Shown here piece by piece: positions 59,268 through 64,000 of a stretch of 64,000 bases of DNA; within the stretch, counting starts at the first letter, position 1; every line of letters starts with the position of its first letter. The stretch covers positions 2,542,001-2,606,000 of the forward strand of contig NZ_CP038853.1 in the NCBI RefSeq assembly GCF_004792415.1, given 5' to 3'. Made by a program: the position numbers and the translations under genes. The DNA comes from Pantoea vagans (GTDB lineage Bacteria; Pseudomonadota; Gammaproteobacteria; Enterobacterales; Enterobacteriaceae). The notes beneath the pieces are model-generated. The model was not told where the DNA came from. It did no database searches and saw nothing but the letters and a program-made list of their open reading frames with translations.

Positions 59268-59734
59268 CAGATCAAACCTTTGTAGGCGTCATAGGTGCCG
59301 CTGCGCATTACCTCTGCATGACGTCGCGCGCGGTCAGGTGTCTGGCGCGCCCACAGGCTATTCAGCATTCCACCAGCTGCACCAGTAAAATCACCGCGTG
59401 CAATCATGCCCAGTGTGTTAATGAAACCAGCCAGACCAGCTACACCCATCTGATAGGCCATGCTGTAAAGCACGTCGCGGCGTGCGTCGTTGCACTGCGC
59501 GAGTGCGGCCACAATCGCAGGCTGTCGATTCATTGAGGCAGTTTTCGCGTCTACCAGGCATTGTTTCCAGACATCGCCAACACGACGCGGGACGGTAAAC
59601 TGGTACTGGCTGATTGGTGCGTTTTGAGGGCCGATCCTTATACCACCGGCAACCGTTGGAAAATTGCGTGTGTCCCAATAGGGAGTCTCGCGATAACCCT
59701 CTTCAAAATTGAGGATTTCAATGATTCTACTCAC
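59267..59734 (-). CDS. Phage lysozyme (T4 lysozyme-like endolysin)
   Basis: A 155-residue muramidase. FEEGYRETPYWDTRNFPTVAGG holds the E-x8-D-x5-T triad (Glu12, Asp21, Thr27). No signal peptide, so it depends on the holin. GTG start at 59734 with GGAGAAAA upstream; the start overlaps the holin stop by 8 bp. The Gly-Ile-Gly motif is replaced by Gly-Gly-Ile-Arg. Confidence 0.88.
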   Translation of the reverse strand: MSRIIEILNFEEGYRETPYWDTRNFPTVAGGIRIGPQNAPISQYQFTVPRRVGDVWKQCLVDAKTASMNRQPAIVAALAQCNDARRDVLYSMAYQMGVAGLAGFINTLGMIARGDFTGAAGGMLNSLWARQTPDRARRHAEVMRSGTYDAYKGLI

Positions 59735-60026
59735 CGGTTTTTCTCCGTGATGAATTTGAAATAATGCGCGCCACATTGCCGCGTGCTGCAAATACGGCTA
59801 TGCACGCCAGCCCGTGCGCAATCACAATCGACCATCCGGTTGACTGGTAATAACCAAACAACCACAGCAACACAAAATTGCCGTAGGCCAGAATCAAAGC
59901 GGCAGCGATCCAGGAATATAGAGGTTTACGCGTTCTCCCCTGTTTGCTGAACAGCATCAGACGCAGAGAAATAGCCGCACTGAACGCGACTACTAATAAT
60001 GTTTGCGGATCACAGTGGATGGTCAT
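59727..60026 (-). CDS. Phage holin, three TM
   Basis: A 99-residue protein with three hydrophobic segments (TLLVVAFSAAISLRLMLF; WIAAALILAYGNFVLLWLFG; WSIVIAHGLACIAVFAA) and a basic C-terminus. Fits the class I holin shape of the PF05449-type family. Overlaps lysozyme by 8 bp. Confidence 0.8.
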   Translation of the reverse strand: MTIHCDPQTLLVVAFSAAISLRLMLFSKQGRTRKPLYSWIAAALILAYGNFVLLWLFGYYQSTGWSIVIAHGLACIAVFAARGNVARIISNSSRRKTGE

Positions 60027-60409
60027 GATTTATCCCCCAGCCATTTTTTGACGAATGGCAATTTTGAGACGCCACCGTTTTTCAGCCAGAAATAACCCTG
60101 CACCGCAGCAGCTGAAATGATCACTGCTGCCAGTGCATCCAGAGGCTTTTCGCGGTAGTTGAGATAATCCTCTACTTTGTCCGCAACAAATCCGGCCCCA
60201 AATACGCCAGCTGCATAGCCAAACAGGAAATAACCAAATATCTGTCGTCGCGTCAGGTCGCTGGCGGTGACGATAAAACACATCGACCCGGCAAACGCTC
60301 CAAACGCGATTGAGTAATCTACAGAGGTGATAAAACCCACCAGCGCAGACGTGACAATGCCCCAGCCAGCTACTGTTGCCGTAGCGCCGGTGCTTAATGG
60401 CTCAGCCAT
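60023..60409 (-). CDS. Second holin-like membrane protein
   Basis: A 128-residue membrane protein with about four hydrophobic stretches (ATVAGWGIVTSALVGFITSV; YSIAFGAFAGSMCFIVTA; IFGYFLFGYAAGVFGAGFV; ALAAVIISAAAVQGYFWL). By place and shape a holin or holin partner (antiholin). 4-bp overlap with the next holin gene. Which of the two is the true holin cannot be read from sequence. Confidence 0.75.
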   Translation of the reverse strand: MAEPLSTGATATVAGWGIVTSALVGFITSVDYSIAFGAFAGSMCFIVTASDLTRRQIFGYFLFGYAAGVFGAGFVADKVEDYLNYREKPLDALAAVIISAAAVQGYFWLKNGGVSKLPFVKKWLGDKS

Positions 60410-60443
60410 TAGCGGTCCCTCTTAATGATTAATAAATTCTGAT

Positions 60444-61487
60444 TTACTCGATTAGCTGATTCAGTTCGCTAACCGTCTGCCGGAATCGTTCCTCTTCCAG
60501 CTCAACGCCAATTGCAGAACGGCCCAGCTTTATTGCCGCCTTTATCGTTGACCCTGACCCCATGAAGAAATCAGCCACCACCTCACCCGGCCTGCTGCTG
60601 GCGTTAATAATCTGCTCCAGCATGTCAGCAGGTTTTTCGCATGGGTGTTTGCCGGGGTAAAACTGAACCGGCTTATGTGTCCATACGTCTGTATAGGGAA
60701 CCGTTACCGTGACGCCGAAATATCTGCGCAGAGATTTGAACTCTTCCTGCAGCTCCAGATATTTACGGTTGAGTGAGTGGTACGTGTCCACCAGCTGGTG
60801 GTGCGGTGCAGTTAACGTTCCTGATTGATGGTGTGCAATGGCTATCTCAGTAAACAGCGCCTGCAATTTGAGGTAATCAGCTTCGCTGGGTAGCTGCCAC
60901 TGACTGGTGCCGAACCAGTGCGAGACCATGTTCTTCTTACCGGTTGCCGCAACAATCTGGGCAGCGGTTACACTCAGCTCTGACTGGGCATTACGGAAAT
61001 AATCAATCAGAGGTGTCAACACTTGCCGTTTTAACTCATCGCATTTCCGAGCATAGGCGTCTGGTTTGTACGGCCCCTGATAATGCTCTGCAAACAGTAT
61101 GCGTTCAGTTGAGGGGAAGTATGATCTCAGACTTTCTTTGTGGCAGCCCTTCCAGCGTCCATCAGGCTTAGCCCAGATGATGTGGTTTAGAATGTTGAAA
61201 CGCTCTCGTATCAAGATTTCGATATCTGACGCAAGCCGATGCCCGCTGAACAGATAGATGCTGCCATTAGGCCTCAGCACCCGCCAGAATTCCGCCAGGC
61301 AGCAATCCAGCCACCGTAAATAATCTTCATCCCCTTTCCACTGATTGTCCCACCCAAGCGGCTTTACTTTGAAATACGGCGGGTCGGTAACAATCAAGTC
61401 AACTGAATCGCATGGCATGGTTTTGAGCACGCTCAAACAATCGGCATTGAACAGTTCAATGACAGGCTTATTTATCCTTTTTTTCAC
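60444..61487 (-). CDS. Orphan DNA methyltransferase (N6-adenine/N4-cytosine)
   Basis: A 347-residue enzyme with DPPY at residues 35-38 and FMGSGS near 313; the DPPY-first order is that of the beta class. Between them a helical region with QIVAATGKKNMVSHWFGTSQWQLP may set the target. No restriction partner nearby, so it likely protects phage DNA. GTG start. Sits at the head of the late operon next to Kiwa. Confidence 0.88.
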   Translation of the reverse strand: MKKRINKPVIELFNADCLSVLKTMPCDSVDLIVTDPPYFKVKPLGWDNQWKGDEDYLRWLDCCLAEFWRVLRPNGSIYLFSGHRLASDIEILIRERFNILNHIIWAKPDGRWKGCHKESLRSYFPSTERILFAEHYQGPYKPDAYARKCDELKRQVLTPLIDYFRNAQSELSVTAAQIVAATGKKNMVSHWFGTSQWQLPSEADYLKLQALFTEIAIAHHQSGTLTAPHHQLVDTYHSLNRKYLELQEEFKSLRRYFGVTVTVPYTDVWTHKPVQFYPGKHPCEKPADMLEQIINASSRPGEVVADFFMGSGSTIKAAIKLGRSAIGVELEEERFRQTVSELNQLIE

Positions 61488-61846
61488 TCAGAAATCACTC
61501 AGTCTTGAAGCCAGAATAAAACCGTTATCAGGCACTCGTACCCCTCATTACCTAGCCTTCGACGATAAGTTCAAAGTAACCTTTAACAGGCTTTAGAGAC
61601 TCTTATGAGATTGGGGCTTTTGAGGTAAAAGAAGGATAATCATAAACATATAGAGATGCCTCCCAGTTGGCCAAGCCCGGGACGGTCAGGGACTCACCCT
61701 TGAGTATTACTGGGTAATAAGCAGCACTACGTTGAGGCCACTCTTATCACATTACATATCTTTTTGCGTACGCGTTAGATAAAAAAATGACAACATTAAA
61801 AAAAAGGTGTATCAAAAAGGAGTAATGAGGGAACGGCTAGCGTATA
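61488..61846. promoter_or_regulatory. Intergenic region between late genes and Kiwa
   Basis: No gene seen. This stretch separates the divergent late operon (left) and kwaA (right). As only 32 bp separate kwaB and Q, the Q-dependent late promoter most likely lies here, about 1.5 kb from Q. I see no clear consensus promoter. Confidence 0.4.
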
Positions 61847-61862
61847 CTGTATACTCATACAG
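61847..61862 (+). promoter_or_regulatory. LexA box upstream of Kiwa
   Basis: CTGTATACTCATACAG fits CTGT-N8-ACAG exactly; it is 20 bp before the kwaA ATG, within the likely promoter. SOS control of Kiwa is predicted. Confidence 0.85.
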
Positions 61863-61881
61863 TACTTGATAGGATTTATCG

Positions 61882-62403
61882 ATGAATAAGATTGCGAGAT
61901 TTTTACTGACTGCAAGTTCAATTGCACCAGTCGGGATCACTCTAATTTTTATTGGTTTTATTAAAGATAAGCCCTGGCTTGTATGGTCATCTCTTACTGT
62001 ATGCATAGCGAGTTTTGTCTCTGTTGTTTTCTTTCTATGCTATGCAAACAATAACGTCACGCCCTTATATAAAAATATAAGCTCTATCTCACCAGCTAAC
62101 AAAGAAGTAACTAACTATTTTTTAAGTTATTTATTCCCATTGTTAGGTACTGACTCGATAGCAGATAAGTGGCAATATGCTGTGTTTTTTTATGTTTCAT
62201 TGATAATTTATGTAAGCTTTTCAGAAAACTACAATTTCAATCCACTGATATCTCTCTTAGGTTACAAATTTTACGAAGCTGAAGATGATACTGGTGTTGG
62301 TTTTGTTCTTATTTCTAAAAATGTCATTACAGATGTACAGGGAAAGGATTTTGAAGTAATTCAATTAACTGATTACACCTTCATCCAAGTAATAAGGAAA
62401 TAA
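61882..62403 (+). CDS. kwaA: Kiwa membrane protein KwaA
   Basis: A 173-residue protein with four TM helices (about 7-30, 34-55, 78-90, 102-120). NFNPLISLLGYKFYEAEDDTGVGFVLISK after TM4 is the cytoplasmic KwaA end. In Kiwa, KwaA and KwaB form a membrane complex that stops phage DNA after injection. AGGA upstream; 1 base separates it from kwaB. AT-rich against the phage background. Confidence 0.78.
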   Translation: MNKIARFLLTASSIAPVGITLIFIGFIKDKPWLVWSSLTVCIASFVSVVFFLCYANNNVTPLYKNISSISPANKEVTNYFLSYLFPLLGTDSIADKWQYAVFFYVSLIIYVSFSENYNFNPLISLLGYKFYEAEDDTGVGFVLISKNVITDVQGKDFEVIQLTDYTFIQVIRK

Positions 62404-62404
62404 C

Positions 62405-63274
62405 ATGCCTCTTTTCGCAGTAATGAAAAAAACTTCGGCTGTGCGCATCTATCGTATTGACACTGACCAAAAAACTGACAAAAAAATCACTACTATTTTT
62501 AAACAGCAACTGACTGATTTTGAGAATGAATATTCTAAAATTTTACCTTTCGTTGCTGGCTACAATCCCGACTCTGATGAGTGCAGCATTATAACTAACT
62601 TTGTTGAAGCCGCACCTTTATTGGATGCTGTAAAACGGAGCACTGCTATACCTAAGTGGGATGACGGTATAGGGCTTGATGATGTCACAGCGCTGTTTAT
62701 GGCTCCTGAGTACCCAGCCAATAAAGATAAAATAGCCATTCAGATATTTAGCAAAAAACAAATTTTAAAATCATCCAAATATTTATGGCTTAATAATAAC
62801 GTATTCAGTATGTCTGACTTATTAGGTTTCAATATTGATGACAAGCTTGTAGCTATAATCGAAAGCCAATCTATTAAATTTCGAAGCTTTACAAGCTTGA
62901 GAAGTATTTTTGATATGAATCAATACTTTGCATTGGCCACAAAACAGGACATTGATAATTTCACTAAGCATACAGCTTTTGACGTTCCTCAAGGATTCGA
63001 TATGAACCTAGTTGCGGATAATGTCATAAGAAAAAAAGTAGCGTTAATAAATAAAAGTAAAATACTCGACACTCAACCGGTTGATAAAATTGAAACAGCA
63101 GCTAACAATTTAAACTTCCCACTAGTAACATCAGGTGCTGGAAATGCTAAAAAAATCGTCATGCCTACTGATAAAAAACTTATTAAAGATCTTCTTGATT
63201 TTTTAGATGAAGATTATTTTAATTCAGAGTTAACGCAAGTAAGGTACCGTTCTAATTCGAAAAGAATTGCATAA
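62405..63274 (+). CDS. kwaB: Kiwa effector KwaB (DUF4868)
   Basis: A 289-residue cytoplasmic protein. The middle and C-terminal parts fit the DUF4868 pattern: DDKLVAIIESQSIKFRSFTSLRSIFDMNQYFALATKQDIDNF and the tail EDYFNSELTQVRYRSNSKR. KwaB is the DNA-binding effector of Kiwa. AAGGAAAT ribosome site, coupled to kwaA. A two-way terminator follows. About 35% GC, far lower than the virion genes, which points to separate acquisition. Confidence 0.8.
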   Translation: MPLFAVMKKTSAVRIYRIDTDQKTDKKITTIFKQQLTDFENEYSKILPFVAGYNPDSDECSIITNFVEAAPLLDAVKRSTAIPKWDDGIGLDDVTALFMAPEYPANKDKIAIQIFSKKQILKSSKYLWLNNNVFSMSDLLGFNIDDKLVAIIESQSIKFRSFTSLRSIFDMNQYFALATKQDIDNFTKHTAFDVPQGFDMNLVADNVIRKKVALINKSKILDTQPVDKIETAANNLNFPLVTSGAGNAKKIVMPTDKKLIKDLLDFLDEDYFNSELTQVRYRSNSKRIA

Positions 63275-63275
63275 T

Positions 63276-63300
63276 AAAAAGGCCCTGAGGGCCTTTTTTT
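63276..63300. terminator. Two-way terminator between kwaB and Q
   Basis: AAAAGGCCCTGAGGGCCTTTTTTT: a GC stem with A run and T run, working for both converging genes. Confidence 0.9.
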
Positions 63301-63306
63301 CGCAAC

Positions 63307-63660
63307 TTAAATCCTTACATCTAACATTGACAAACAACCATCCACAAAACCTTCTGCTGTTTGTAAATCTTTCCTTACTTTACCGTCTGAACATTTTCTT
63401 TTTCTAGCAATGCAGCGTAGAGATAAGCCTATCACGTAATGAGCTATCAATAATTCATATTCTTCTGGCCTGCGTTTTTTTAAACGAGCTACACAACCAT
63501 CAATAATCAAGGCGTCATCATCACAACATTGAATTCTCGAGCTTTTACCATAAGGAATTAAACCTTTAAAACCTGCGGCTATAGGTTGCCAGTCAACTCC
63601 ACTACTTTCTGCCGCCGCCCATGCGCCCCAACTATCTAACATTCGTGACATGTCACGCAT
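63307..63660 (-). CDS. Antitermination protein Q-like
   Basis: A 117-residue late regulator: MLDSWGAWAAAESSGVDWQPIAAGFKGLIP is the family start; LIAHYVIGLSLRCIARKRKCSDGKVRKDLQTAEGF is an HTH-like end. It should allow read-through of the late operon. GGAG 7 bases before the start at 63660. A longer GTG start would add four residues. Confidence 0.85.
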   Translation of the reverse strand: MRDMSRMLDSWGAWAAAESSGVDWQPIAAGFKGLIPYGKSSRIQCCDDDALIIDGCVARLKKRRPEEYELLIAHYVIGLSLRCIARKRKCSDGKVRKDLQTAEGFVDGCLSMLDVRI

Positions 63661-63676
63661 TATTATCTCCACACAT

Positions 63677-64000
63677 TTAATTTTTTGAAGAACCTATAAC
63701 ACCAACTGCTATGGCGTAATCGAGGAAGCGAAACAGCAGCACTATCTGGCTACCATATTTTGCCTCAAACGCCCTGACATCCCTGTGCAACTCATCGTGA
63801 TGCGCTCTGCAAAGCGGTATTACAAAGAGATCATGAGATTTTGTACCCATTCCCCCCTGTCCATGCCCAATGATGTGATGCGGGTCATCAGCCTGCTGAT
63901 TGCAGCAGGCGCATGGCTGTGACTTCACCCAGCGCGTGTATTTGGTGCTCTCCCAACGGCGGCGCTTTGGCCTCAGCATGAAGGACTCAGGCGACTCTGG
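63677..64000 (-). CDS. DUF968 family HNH-like phage protein (5' part outside window)
   Basis: At least 107 residues, running off the right edge (the frame is open upstream of MLRPKRRRW as ...PESPESF). CACCNQQADDPHHIIGHGQGGMGTKSHDLFVIPLCRAHHDELH has the Cys and His spacing of an HNH-type zinc fold. Common in the ninX/Q region of lambdoid phages; linked to recombination, function unproven. Confidence 0.85.
   Translation of the reverse strand, partial: PESPESFMLRPKRRRWESTKYTRWVKSQPCACCNQQADDPHHIIGHGQGGMGTKSHDLFVIPLCRAHHDELHRDVRAFEAKYGSQIVLLFRFLDYAIAVGVIGSSKN

Larger units (their letters stand above)
35500..64000. mobile_element. Prophage, lambda-like head with P2-like contractile tail (right end outside window)
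   Basis: From the tRNA-Leu fragment to the right edge all clearly recognised genes are phage structural, lysis or regulatory genes, or cargo. Virion gene order on the minus strand from right to left: Q, lysis, cos, terminase, head, tail, fibre. Integrase, repressor and replication genes are not in view and must lie right of 64,000. Cargo sits at the left edge (35,679-38,687) and between Q and the lysis genes (61,882-63,274). All main structural modules are present and uninterrupted, so the element could be functional. Confidence 0.95.

Noticed and set aside
35500-64000. Integrase, repressor or replication genes of the prophage
   Set aside because: Looked for tyrosine or serine recombinase, CI-like repressor and replication proteins; none in view, so they should be right of 64,000.
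1-64000. CRISPR array
   Set aside because: No regularly spaced repeats of 24-40 bases seen; the repeated motifs present are single dyads or two-copy sites.

Overview
The window is a piece of an enterobacterial chromosome of the Erwiniaceae type, most likely Pantoea. This is inferred from the order msyB-yceK-mdoH-mdoG / mdoC-clsC, from an aryl-polyene (APE) pigment locus with the Enterobacterales gene order, and from an ariR-like gene; there is no 16S gene here to prove the genus. Bases 1 to about 35,500 are host chromosome. From about 35,500 to the right edge lies one prophage that continues past the window.

Host part. Positions 376-10,400 hold a small zinc-site protein, msyB, yceK, the osmoregulated periplasmic glucan genes (mdoG-mdoH on the minus strand, mdoC divergent), cardiolipin synthase clsC, a GH1-like protein with Gln where the catalytic acid/base Glu is expected, and two tandem tiny membrane proteins. 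Positions 10,530-23,972 are sixteen tightly overlapping minus-strand genes, apeC to apeR: two ACPs, three ketosynthase-type proteins, a ketoreductase, two hotdog dehydratases, an AMP ligase, two acyltransferase activities (one fused to a GT2), a thioesterase, a LolA-like protein, an RND-type exporter and a lipoprotein. Together they would build and export an aryl-polyene lipid. A lipoprotein gene and two folded intergenic elements lie upstream. Positions 24,858-29,447 are a MarR-MFS-HlyD-OMF tripartite efflux operon. Then come an AraC regulator with a DUF2000 gene, a candidate small RNA, an ariR-like gene, a SulP transporter, small membrane and lipoprotein genes, and a LacI-type sensor domain without a DNA-binding domain.

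Prophage part. It sits in a tRNA-Leu(UAA) gene: a displaced 3' fragment of that tRNA with its terminator marks the left junction (35,425-35,556). The integrase and the restored tRNA must be right of the window. Transcription of the virion genes runs right to left: DUF968 protein, Q antiterminator, methyltransferase, holins/lysozyme/Rz/Rz1, then a lambda-type cos site, a lambda-like head module (TerS, TerL, W, portal, ClpP-capsid fusion, D) and a P2-like contractile tail (V, sheath, tube, E/E', T, U, X, D, W, J, I, fibre, Tfa). The phage is therefore a lambda-head/P2-tail hybrid with cos packaging.

Cargo. Three accessory loci each carry a perfect CTGT-N8-ACAG LexA box: (1) a two-gene operon ending in a UmuD-prime-like protein that starts exactly at the UmuD cleavage point and lacks the catalytic serine; (2) a Panacea-domain antitoxin followed by a two-TM protein, a probable PanAT toxin-antitoxin pair; (3) a two-gene locus at 61,882-63,274 that I read as a Kiwa anti-phage system (KwaA membrane protein plus KwaB DUF4868), AT-rich and placed between Q and the late genes on the opposite strand. 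SOS control of a membrane toxin-antitoxin pair and of Kiwa inside one prophage is the most interesting feature of the window.
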